64,000 nt of DNA, from NCBI GenBank assembly GCA_977017575.1, contig CDRNVI010000010.1, positions 62,001 to 126,000 of the forward strand, read 5' to 3'. A model generated the notes under the pieces. That model saw nothing but the letters and a program-made list of their open reading frames with translations. It did not search any database and was not told the DNA's origin. Numbering within the stretch: the first letter of the stretch is position 1; the number at the start of each line of letters is the position of its first letter. Source of the stretch: Paramoeba atlantica (Eukaryota > Discosea). The position numbers and the translations under genes were made by a program. Positions 1 through 8,284 of this stretch are shown here, one piece after another.

Positions 1-71
1 CCATGTATTCAAAAGACAAAAATAAAAAGAAATCTTAAATTTAAGACTACAATTGAATGGTTTTTAGGGAT

Positions 72-1643
72 TTAACCTTTATCTGTGCAAGAATTAGTGC
101 TATCCAGTCCTCTTACTTGTAGCATATCATCATAATATGATGACAAAACAGCCATGTTCTTTATTTGGCCTTTATCAACGCATTGGAACGGCAACCATTC
201 CGCACAGTAGACAAGCTTTTCCTTCCCAGAAACAACGCAATCGTTTTGCTGCGTATCCTTAATAGACAAGCCTGAATCAGGACTATACTTCACTATAACA
301 GACCCCGCATGCATTGCTGCGACCAAATATTCGCTGCCTGTACTTTGGTCATTGTTCTCCACATCATGCAAAGGTGCGGGGTCCAAATTCGCACCATATT
401 TTTGATGAGACCGTTTCTTAGACATACGCCAAGCTCCACCCCCAACAAAGACGGAGCTTACACTCCGACCCAAATTTCGCGTGTCATAGAGTCGAACATG
501 ACCATCGTAGCACCCGGTAAGAAACATGTACTCAGTTGAGCTCAAGATAGAGTCACGATCAATACCCTGATTTTCAGAAAATCCTGTTGTATGACGTTCA
601 TATCCGGGCAAAGGATAAATGCAAGTAACCCCCGCAGGATGTTTCACTTGTTGACATGACGAAGATACGCGTAAGGAACCTGCATTTCTAGAGTCCCAGT
701 ACTTTACCAATTCCTCTGTAGGCAGCATTCGAGTATCCCAAATTTTCCACATCCCGTCATCACCTCCTGTACTAAAACAACATGATCGTTCACTGTCCTG
801 TGTCGTATGAAAACAACAAGCCCATGCCTCAGCATCATGAGCCTGAAACAATTTCGTTGAGTGCGCAGGGTGACTCTCCGACCCCAAGCCCACATACTCC
901 ACATCGAGTAAAGCACATCCACCCGAACTCAACGTGGACACTATCGACGAAACATAAGGACCAGAGTGTTTATCGCAAACCGCAGGAGAGTAATCTGTGC
1001 TTCCCGGATAACTTCTCACGATGTAGTCACTGCATGTGCAAATGGAATCTGCTTCCACATTTTTATTGACCATTTGCTTTTCATCCATCTCAGGCAAGAG
1101 ATGAGCACAAAAAACTTCCGAAATGTCAAGTTCATAGTCCTTTGGTTCGCATCGTGATGATTTTAACGTTTTAAAATCACAGGGCTTGCTGAATGAAACA
1201 GCTTGTTCGATTTTAAAAATGCGGACGGTTCCATCGGAGCATGAGAAAAGAATAAAATCCTGTAAACAAAAATCTTGAGAGCAAATTACCTTCATATCAA
1301 ACAGGGCTGGTGTTCCAATATGAGAAATTGAGCTCAATTCAACGGTTGATTCTGTACCGACGTCATGCAATCGGCATAAAACAGCTTCTACACCCCCTTT
1401 TCTAGATGAGCTCTGTGTATCAAATTCATACATCCCAGCCAGAATTATACAGTCTTCGGATTGGCCCGTGCTTTCGTCGATCGCATATTGTTGACACATG
1501 TTCATTCGTCGTGTCTTAGAATCTGAGTATTTCTCAGAACCAATAGAACTGCAGTCGGAAGGATGTGACAAATGCTTCCTCTTATCTTGTAGCACAGTAA
1601 GACAGCTAACATGAGCAGGAAGTGCAAGCGTACCTGTTGACAT
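72..1643 (-). CDS. DPH7: Diphthine methyltransferase-like WD40 protein
   Basis: The 523-residue protein has WD-type blades that I can see around STGGDDGMWKIWDTR (about residues 290-305) and FLTGCYDGHVRLYDTR (about 370-390). The second blade, with its Y/LYDTR ending, and the GDDG-WD pairing are characteristic of DPH7/WDR85. In known systems this enzyme demethylates methyl-diphthine on eEF2 in the cytosol, allowing the final amidation of diphthamide. The ATG at 1643 is the first in frame. The N-terminal 60 residues are low in recognisable structure. It is the most downstream gene of the minus-strand cluster seen here, and the next gene upstream starts at 3158. The family call rests on the blades and is fairly secure; another WD40 protein cannot be fully excluded. 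Confidence 0.75.
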   Translation of the reverse strand: MSTGTLALPAHVSCLTVLQDKRKHLSHPSDCSSIGSEKYSDSKTRRMNMCQQYAIDESTGQSEDCIILAGMYEFDTQSSSRKGGVEAVLCRLHDVGTESTVELSSISHIGTPALFDMKVICSQDFCLQDFILFSCSDGTVRIFKIEQAVSFSKPCDFKTLKSSRCEPKDYELDISEVFCAHLLPEMDEKQMVNKNVEADSICTCSDYIVRSYPGSTDYSPAVCDKHSGPYVSSIVSTLSSGGCALLDVEYVGLGSESHPAHSTKLFQAHDAEAWACCFHTTQDSERSCCFSTGGDDGMWKIWDTRMLPTEELVKYWDSRNAGSLRVSSSCQQVKHPAGVTCIYPLPGYERHTTGFSENQGIDRDSILSSTEYMFLTGCYDGHVRLYDTRNLGRSVSSVFVGGGAWRMSKKRSHQKYGANLDPAPLHDVENNDQSTGSEYLVAAMHAGSVIVKYSPDSGLSIKDTQQNDCVVSGKEKLVYCAEWLPFQCVDKGQIKNMAVLSSYYDDMLQVRGLDSTNSCTDKG

Positions 1644-1937
1644 ACCGTGAAAGGTTTGCGTATTATCAAGCTATACGTTCTGATGATGGATGTTCAACGA
1701 TTCATGATCCCCATGCGAATAAGCGTAATGCACAATAGATCTAGACGTACCACATGGCTAGCATGTACGTTTAAGTAGACCAATATGTGATATTCAAGAA
1801 AAAAAATCGTTTGTTTCGTTAGTTTTCGTAGTTTTAAAAAAAATATCTTGCATTTGAGTAAATCCAAAGAAATATAACCAAGACTGTAAGGAGTCATCGG
1901 CAATTGCTTATCCTTACCGTGCGGAATCCAACCTCCA

Positions 1938-3158
1938 TCAAATAATGCTTTTCCGCAACGCTACTTCTACTTGAGGAAGAACACCGGCCTGTACGTAATT
2001 TGGATTCCAGGAGAGCTGAGTCGCTTGCAAAGACAGGGAACCGATTAGGGAGGTATCGACAGTGCCTTGTACCCATTCCTCCGGTAAAGCACTACAGTCA
2101 CATTTCGCGCCAAGAAGAGCTCCCAAATAAATAGAAGCCACGGGAATGAATATCTCATACAACATGCAGCGGGTGACTTCTTGGTCTATTGGAAAATGTT
2201 TTTCTATTTCTTCAATTGAGGCCAAAAAGCGAAGCACTCCAGTGCGAAATTTCTGCACATCACAAGCGCATGCCCATGTAATTCGAAGTAGAGATTCTGA
2301 AAAGGAACTTTCTATTTTCTCTTCCTGCATCTCACTTCCTTGAAAAAGATTCACCAGAATAGGTTCCTTGAAAAGTCCAGTAGGGTATGGATGTTGGCAT
2401 ATCGAGAGCAGTTTCTCAGAATTGAGCACACCAAAACGTCCCTCAAGTGCTGTATTCCGCAATGGATCAGGATTACGACACAGCATTCGTAGCAAAGTGT
2501 GTTGGAGAATGTCAAGCCAATCCGCTGTCAAGGGTGAAAAGTTAAGATTCGGGGAAGATGAACTGCTTAGTTCTGTCCTCGAGCACTCTCTGTCGGAGGG
2601 TTGAGGTGTCACAGAGGAACCACTCAATAAATGCTCATGAATTGGACGGACTCTTCTCGCTAAGTATTCAGCATCACTCCACGGGTAGGAAACAACCACG
2701 GGCAAACTGGAAACAAGAGCCTCTGTCGCCAAATACGATCTCTCCAAGCAACTCATCGTTGCCTTGTTAACGGAGGAGACCAGTACTTCGTCCGAGTCGA
2801 ACGTTTCTTTTTCCAAAGACGTCTCTAAGAGCATCATTGAACTTTGCCGATCAGAAAAATATTCGTCAGGAACGAACACTCCCTCACTATCAGCAAGCGT
2901 GCGGAGCGCCGGAAGATAAGCTCGGAAATATAAATCCGAATGATTTCGTAGACTCACGCGTTTTGCTAAGGATAAGGACCCAAAAGGCTTTAACTTTGGA
3001 AAAGACGCACCTTTGAGGGGTGGGACCGACTTCAGGAACGACTTTCGTTGCTGTACAGCTCCATAAACAAGGCTATCACAAACTGCCGCCCCGACGAACG
3101 CGCCTACTTGTCTGCGCTGTACAGCAGAGAGTTGTTTAAAAGAGGACTTGTACCACAT
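1938..3158 (-). CDS. ADP-ribosylglycohydrolase-like protein, probably inactive
   Basis: This is a 406-residue protein. Its N-terminus (RRQVGAFVGAAVCDSLVYG, residues 15-33) resembles the GALLGLAVGDALG start of the ADP-ribosylhydrolase (ARH/crystallin J1) fold. The C-terminus (YLGALLGAKCDCSALPEEWV) resembles the family's GALLGA-YG-IPEEW helix. In active enzymes an acidic metal-binding DTD-type motif directly precedes that helix. Here the segment reads IPVASIY, and the first acidic TDDT motif is also not visible. I infer an ARH fold that has lost the dinuclear metal site, so it is possibly a binding protein and not a hydrolase. There is no signal peptide or membrane segment. The assignment depends on two short motifs and is moderate. 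Confidence 0.5.
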   Translation of the reverse strand: MWYKSSFKQLSAVQRRQVGAFVGAAVCDSLVYGAVQQRKSFLKSVPPLKGASFPKLKPFGSLSLAKRVSLRNHSDLYFRAYLPALRTLADSEGVFVPDEYFSDRQSSMMLLETSLEKETFDSDEVLVSSVNKATMSCLERSYLATEALVSSLPVVVSYPWSDAEYLARRVRPIHEHLLSGSSVTPQPSDRECSRTELSSSSSPNLNFSPLTADWLDILQHTLLRMLCRNPDPLRNTALEGRFGVLNSEKLLSICQHPYPTGLFKEPILVNLFQGSEMQEEKIESSFSESLLRITWACACDVQKFRTGVLRFLASIEEIEKHFPIDQEVTRCMLYEIFIPVASIYLGALLGAKCDCSALPEEWVQGTVDTSLIGSLSLQATQLSWNPNYVQAGVLPQVEVALRKSII

Positions 3159-3563
3159 GTTTTAAAGGATAAGAAAGTCTACGTGGTATAAAATTTGTAA
3201 TAGAGAACAGAAAGAATACACAAAGAATCATATCAAGCGACCTTCAATCAAACGTGTGCATAAGATTTCGTAAACTAAGATTCCAAACACTATCGTGTGT
3301 GTAAATTTAGTGAGCTGCGGAGACACTGTTTTTCATTCGTGTAGTTACATCAACGGACACAGCGGACGTCCATAAAAAAATCGAAATCTCATGTGAAATC
3401 GATTTAATACATAAATTAAGTTATTTCCACTACATTCGATTCGATAAGATATTCTAACCGCAAATATAAAGTCCTCGCAGCAGAGGTCTATCTTCGTTTA
3501 GACGAAGGCCTGTATACTAGAAAACACCATTCAAAATTTTTCATTGGACCATAAGGCTAGAAT
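3159..3563. other. Intergenic region, no gene seen
   Basis: This is AT-rich sequence between the SAP-domain gene and the ARH-like gene. On the minus strand, just before the ATG at 3158, it reads cgtag|actttcttatcc, which could serve as a splice-leader acceptor. I see no ORF, tRNA or repeat that I can support. Confidence 0.5.
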
Positions 3564-5087
3564 TTAAACCTCTGCGCTGATGGCAGCCTCGGATTTCATG
3601 ACTTCCATGCCTTCTTCCAATGCTTTAGCAAAAGTACGCGCCAGATCGTACATCACACTTGCCATGATATGAGGATTGGCAACGTCCTTTGGAGGGATGG
3701 TCGCTAGCAGCTCGTACTCAAGGCGCTCTCCCTGATTAGAGGCAATAGTCGTCAATACAGGTGTACGCTTCGTTTGGATCATGCGGATCGTTATTCCACT
3801 GGATTCGTCCTTCTTCGACCAAGAAGCAATCACACGTTCAGCCACATACTGAATATCACCCAGTTCCGGAGCAAGAACGCTCTCCACGGTATCATTTTTG
3901 AATTTCAGTATCTCAGCCTCGAAGTACGGCGTCGCGATTCGCTTTTTAAGAGGAACTCTACCACGTACTAGAAATCGAACGTCCGGCATTTTTCGGCGTA
4001 CGTATTGCGTAGCAAGGTGTCTGTCCCATGTGCGCAAGACTTCAACAGGTTGTAAATCCGAATTGAGTTCCAAAACGACGGGATCACGAGGTCGCTTGAT
4101 CATAACTAGATATGATGTTTGCGGATCTTTTTCTGCCGCAAAACCGTTCTCCTTAAGAAATTTTCCTACTGCTGCAGTATTATTTTCATGGGCAAGTGCA
4201 ACAAAACGTAGCACGGAAGCTTGTGCCATTGCCTTCTGTGCAGACCAAAGCGGAACGACGTTCTTCTTGAAGAGTACGGCACTTACAATATTTTTCAATA
4301 AAGTTCTACCATACGTCACATTTATGTCTCCTTCCTGGCCCAAGTTCCACATATTGTTTATAGCCCATGTGCAAGAGCGAAGAAACCGTTGTCGATTTGC
4401 GCGCTCCAAATCTGCAGCCTTCATGGTATATGCCTGAGCACCGGAGAGAGTTCCCGGAAGACCTGAAGCGTCTAGTGGAACGAGCTGTACATCACACCCC
4501 TGTACTTCATGCAAAAGTTGTGTTGCGCGCACGTCCAAAGCGCTCTGGGACTCTCCCCCTTGAGCATCAATAGATTTTTCCATGTAATCAATCATTCGCT
4601 TTTCTTCAAAAGAGGGATCCACACCCCAATCGCCGTATACGTCGGCTTCTTCAAAAAGGTCGCCGGTTCCTGCATTCTTTGCTTGATGATCAAAAAGAGA
4701 AATTGCACTTTCATCCTGGCGCACAAGTGAGGGTTGAGATGAGCTCATAACTTCTTCTACTTTACGTACCAACGCAGTCTTTTTTTCGTCTCCTTTGACG
4801 TCAACCTTTTGGGCTTTCAAAAAAGCAACGAGGTCAGCTTGACTTAGGGAAAAGAGATTTCCTTCGTTCCATAATGACCATACGGTGTCCATCGATATTC
4901 CTTTTGCCTCACTGGATGATGGAGAAGAGTAGCGTCGAACACACTCATGAATAAGTAATTTCGTTCCTGTGGACACCCTTTCGTATGATTTAAAAAGTGA
5001 TCCCATTCCAAGAGTTGCAGGTATGGCGCCAACACACGCATACGCTTGAGAAACACTTCGTTTTTGAATGACAAGCCCGCGTAACAT
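3564..5087 (-). CDS. Probable mitochondrial SAP-domain protein
   Basis: I chose the ATG at 5087, giving a protein of about 507 residues, because it begins MLRGLVIQKRSVSQAYA, a basic amphipathic mitochondrial presequence. The open frame runs 41 codons further upstream without support. After the presequence, SLSQADLVAFLKAQKVDVKG, followed by KKTALVRKVEEVM, fits a SAP helix-extended-loop-helix nucleic-acid-binding motif (about residues 80-115). The remaining 400 residues are a mixed alpha/beta globular region that I do not recognise. A mitochondrial role in DNA or RNA metabolism is inferred from presequence plus SAP. It could be a kinetoplastid-specific RNA-processing or mitoribosomal factor, but no family name is justified. 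It has no transmembrane segment. Confidence 0.6.
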   Translation of the reverse strand: MLRGLVIQKRSVSQAYACVGAIPATLGMGSLFKSYERVSTGTKLLIHECVRRYSSPSSSEAKGISMDTVWSLWNEGNLFSLSQADLVAFLKAQKVDVKGDEKKTALVRKVEEVMSSSQPSLVRQDESAISLFDHQAKNAGTGDLFEEADVYGDWGVDPSFEEKRMIDYMEKSIDAQGGESQSALDVRATQLLHEVQGCDVQLVPLDASGLPGTLSGAQAYTMKAADLERANRQRFLRSCTWAINNMWNLGQEGDINVTYGRTLLKNIVSAVLFKKNVVPLWSAQKAMAQASVLRFVALAHENNTAAVGKFLKENGFAAEKDPQTSYLVMIKRPRDPVVLELNSDLQPVEVLRTWDRHLATQYVRRKMPDVRFLVRGRVPLKKRIATPYFEAEILKFKNDTVESVLAPELGDIQYVAERVIASWSKKDESSGITIRMIQTKRTPVLTTIASNQGERLEYELLATIPPKDVANPHIMASVMYDLARTFAKALEEGMEVMKSEAAISAEV

Positions 5088-5512
5088 GTTCCTATTTAAA
5101 AGAAAAATAATTTCAAAAAAATAAAATCGTTTGAGTAACACTTTCACAAAGTGACTTGCAAGTCTTGTAGTGACTTGTATCCAACTTTCCCTCCAAAAAA
5201 GTTTAATCAAGCGTAATTCTACAGAATAAGTAATTCTACAAAATCTCCTTTTTGAATTTCTGCTCTTTTACATTCAATTTTATGAAACGAATTTGTGGGG
5301 ACTATTCACCCGAACAGTACTATTATACAAAGTAATACAATTTTCACTATAAATTTGTGAGATACTATGGGCGAGACCCAACCCACCATACATAAACGCA
5401 CTTTGACAAGCATGAACTTTAAACACATCTTGTTACGGCTTCAGTAAACGTAAAGTGATTTCATCATTCATCCAAAATAGCGAATATTCGTTTCGATTCA
5501 TCATAAAACCGG
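5088..5512. other. Intergenic region upstream of the SAP-domain gene
   Basis: No gene is seen. The sequence tgtgag-n3-ctatgggcgaga near 5340-5370 recurs with minor changes near 34300 inside a transposon, so part of this stretch may be transposon-derived. Confidence 0.4.
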
Positions 5513-6265
5513 TACCCCCCCTGTCATTAATAATGATAATCCTCAATTTTTCTTTTTGAGATTATTAAACCACAGTCCTGTTTAACATTCCGGGGGGGAA
5601 TGTTAAGTAGCTACAGGAATGTTAAATAGCTACAGGAATGTTAACTTTTCAAGATATTTTTTTGAGATATTTTTTTGAAAGGCAAAACAATTTCATTTGT
5701 TCAGTATCTTCCTCTTCGCCTATTGCTTCGACTTCTTTTGCTTCACTTTCTTGGCGTTCTTGAACTTTCTTAAAGTACTCCGTCAGCGTACATGCGTACC
5801 GGAAACCTGGAGGACCCTGTAGGGGAGCAGAGTTGAGAATCTCCCGTGGTGGCTCTTCGTCGGTAGAGTGGGTGAACCTGTAAGCCATAGGGGGGGGGCA
5901 CGGGGGTTTTTCAGGGGGGGATGTTAAAAAACACATGAGACATCATAATGTTATCTAGCTAGAGGAAGGTTAAACCGGACTTTGGTTTATTATCATTATC
6001 ATTATTAATGGCTGGGAGAGTACATAGTTTTCGACAAAAAAACACGATTTTCAGGCCAAAAATGCGAATTTTTAACCCGAATTTGGGCCGTTTTTGAAAC
6101 CTTACCAGTAGTTTTTTAGTTCAAAAAACTTTTTTTTTAAGACACAAATTTTTTTGTAAGAAAATCCTGCGTGCATGAAAATAAGTTGATAATTTTTTAG
6201 GAGTCTTCACCATGTAGAATGACATTTTTTTAAGATTATCATTATTAATGACAGGGGGAGGGATA
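5513..6265. mobile_element. MITE-like element with poly-C-tipped inverted repeats
   Basis: The left end (5515 on) reads CCCCCCCTGTCATTAATAAT and continues GATAAT. The right end (to about 6263) is its inverse, with a perfect 24-bp core, and both ends abut TA. An inner inverted pair (AACCACAGTCCTGTTTAACATTCC near 5568-5592, inverted near 5955-5985) suggests a second element nested inside. Short direct repeats GGAATGTTAA-TAGCTACA lie at about 5586-5645. No transposase is encoded. The size (about 750 bp), the inverted repeats and the TA context fit a non-autonomous Tc1/pogo-type element. Confidence 0.65.
5649..5888 (-). CDS. Short ORF inside the nested MITE
   Basis: This 79-residue minus-strand ORF, from the ATG at 5888, lies almost exactly within the inner inverted repeats. 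Its composition looks protein-like: a proline/glycine patch (APLQGPPGFRYACTL) is followed by a charged helix rich in E and K. I do not recognise it. It may be a captured host exon or a chance ORF. It has no membrane segment. Confidence 0.25.
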   Translation of the reverse strand: MAYRFTHSTDEEPPREILNSAPLQGPPGFRYACTLTEYFKKVQERQESEAKEVEAIGEEEDTEQMKLFCLSKKYLKKIS

Positions 6266-6924
6266 CTATTGCCCGCGACCAAGAAAAGATATGAATAAAA
6301 AATATAGGATTAACGCCATCGAAAAAGTACTCCAAAATAGACCTTTTCGATTTTTTATACATTTGTACTTTAAATTTCTCACCCCAGCTTCATATTGGGG
6401 TGCCATTGCAACGTCCTTTCACGCACCTAAAGCCCAATGTCAAAAAAGTACCTTCGTTCTGATGAACGAAGTAAGAGTGAGCAAAACCGAAAAAATAGAC
6501 GTTTTTGACGTCGGTCGTTATGCGTTCAGGATAAACTAGGTAAGAAAAAGTACGTAAAAATGGATGAAAAACGTTGCAAGGGCACTGCAGCATTCAGCTG
6601 GAGTCAAAATGCCCCCACTAAAAAAGCGTTTAACTTCATATTTTACTTAATAAAATGTACCAAAAAAAGAAAATTTATGAGCTTTATCCTGGTTCCGGTT
6701 CTGAGCCCGGAAAAAGATTTCAAATTCCTTCAACAGTGGAACATACGGTACAGTCTTCTATCACCATGTCATCCAAGGTTCCCAGCCACAAAACTTGATG
6801 CGGTCAGACATTTTACAGCCTATGCAAGGAAGAATGATAGAGCGGAGTCGTGAAAGTACAAAAATATGATGCTTAATCATTCGCGTAGATGATAATAAAA
6901 TTTTGCGCGAAACTATCATGAAAA

Positions 6925-6960
6925 AAATTAAGTTTTTTTGGGAGAGAAAGTCCCCTTTCA
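6925..6960. repeat. Dispersed short repeat shared with 11757-11790
   Basis: The minus strand reads ggggactttctctcccaaaa here. The plus strand near 11757 reads gggacctttctctcccaaaa. The two are in opposite orientation and lie about 4.8 kb apart, both in gene-free DNA. This suggests relics of one repeat family. Confidence 0.3.
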
Positions 6961-7007
6961 CCTGCAGCTGGAGTCAGGAAATGAAAAAAAGGTCAAGAAA
7001 ATGAAAA

Positions 7008-7310
7008 AATATATTTTGGGCTGCATTTTCGATGGCATTGGGCCGAAATAAAATATTATTGGTTGAAATTGCAACTACGAAATTGCGACCAGAAGGGATC
7101 ATTGTACGCAAGAATGCTGACGCCCCGTGGTAACGTACAAAAAGGGAGTATGCTCAGCAAAAGTATTTAAAGGGCCTCACTGTTCGACCTTTTATGGTGA
7201 AGAAACCAAAAAAGCTAAGGCCGCGTGATGTTCTTTTTGTTGAAACGAAAACCAAGCAAAGAAATATTCGTTTTTATGAAGTGGGTATCATTTTATGTAA
7301 AATTATTTTG
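7008..7310 (+). pseudogene. Degenerate coding-like stretch, possibly transposon-derived
   Basis: One plus-strand frame reads FWAAFSMALGRNKILLVEIA and continues to KNADAPW. After a single TAA it continues in the same frame as RTKREYAQQKYLKG and KKLRPRDVLFVETKTK. The composition is protein-like and it runs against the host gene direction, as the transposons often do. WAAFS...GR..L is loosely reminiscent of the central strand of Tc1/pogo transposases, but this is weak. The rest of 6264-7350 shows no gene, only scattered ORFs and a cagctggagtca repeat at about 6596 and 6964. Confidence 0.3.
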
Positions 7311-7350
7311 CTTAATCGATGAAAATCATCACGATCAATGTACCACTAGT

Positions 7351-7875
7351 TCAAAACATTCCATGCCACAGTTCCATACACATCATCCGAAAGGACCAAA
7401 TCAAAAGAAAACTATGAAGCCCAACCGTAATTATCTTTTTCAAAATCAGACGGTAATAAGAAACAGAAATTGCAATAAAAGGTGAACAAGAATTAAAGGC
7501 AGTACTATTGCTTGACTCGATTGAAGAATCCTGTACATTTCGACTCGAATAAACTAAGTCGTCAAAGTCATTCACTGGATTCGATTTATCATTTGCAGGA
7601 ACACCTGTTGTCCACTCTTCGTAACCAGAAGAAAGTATCTCGTTCCAAACCAGCGAATCTTCGATTCCGTCATCTGTAAGACTCCACGGAAGAGAAGCGG
7701 TGTAAGATTGTTCAACGCAAGACAAGAGAAAAATGCGTCCATCTCGTTTGAAGAACGAAGAAACGCAAAAAAGATACGTTAAAAAAATTAGGCTCAAACA
7801 ATAAAGAAAAATGTTGTGGTTTATTTTCTTTTGAAAGACTGCAGTAGAAAACTCCGAATATAGAATCTCGGACAT
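7351..7875 (-). CDS. Hypothetical two-segment membrane protein
   Basis: The protein has 174 residues from the ATG at 7875. A hydrophobic segment lies at about residues 16-36 (IFLYCLSLIFLTYLFCVSSF) and a second near the C-terminus, within IAISVSYYRLILKK and VGLHSFLLIWSF. Between them is an acidic, serine-rich loop of about 80 residues. I do not recognise a family. The strand agrees with the host cluster. The open frame upstream of the ATG is separated by one TAA (7891-7893) from another hydrophobic ORF (7891-8109), so a disrupted longer gene is possible. Confidence 0.4.
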   Translation of the reverse strand: MSEILYSEFSTAVFQKKINHNIFLYCLSLIFLTYLFCVSSFFKRDGRIFLLSCVEQSYTASLPWSLTDDGIEDSLVWNEILSSGYEEWTTGVPANDKSNPVNDFDDLVYSSRNVQDSSIESSNSTAFNSCSPFIAISVSYYRLILKKIITVGLHSFLLIWSFRMMCMELWHGMF

Positions 7876-7993
7876 GCTACGATTCTTCAATTAGGTTGGT
7901 CTCACGCGAAAGACCTCATGCAAGCAATACTGGTAAGAAAGAAATTTTGGAATATAAATTTTGTTATTGAAAGACCATCTCACGAAAGCAATT

Positions 7994-8245
7994 CTACGAA
8001 TACACCCTACGAGAATAATGCCAAAAATCGTAGTGCACTGCTTGCTGATTGCGAGAGTACTTTGTAATCCTACATTGAAAAAAGTGCGCACTACGCCCCA
8101 ATTTTCCAAAGGCGATTAATGAAAACTTCTGTAAAAAGCATAAACAAGCGATTACAAGAATTAAGATACTAGAAAACGATAAAAGAAATCCCAACGAAGG
8201 CGGTGTCTGACACAAGGTGTTACATCCTTCCCGAAATTCTCTCAT
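7994..8245 (-). CDS. Small single-pass membrane ORF
   Basis: This is an 83-residue minus-strand ORF with one clear hydrophobic stretch (LGFLLSFSSILILVIACLCF, residues 18-37) and a basic C-terminal tail. It overlaps the 7891-8109 ORF in another frame, and only one can be real. There is no recognised family. The placement, on the host strand just downstream of the kinesin, is its main support. Confidence 0.3.
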   Translation of the reverse strand: MREFREGCNTLCQTPPSLGFLLSFSSILILVIACLCFLQKFSLIAFGKLGRSAHFFQCRITKYSRNQQAVHYDFWHYSRRVYS

Positions 8246-8284
8246 ACCTTAAAGACATACAGTACGTGAGCCAATCGACAATTT

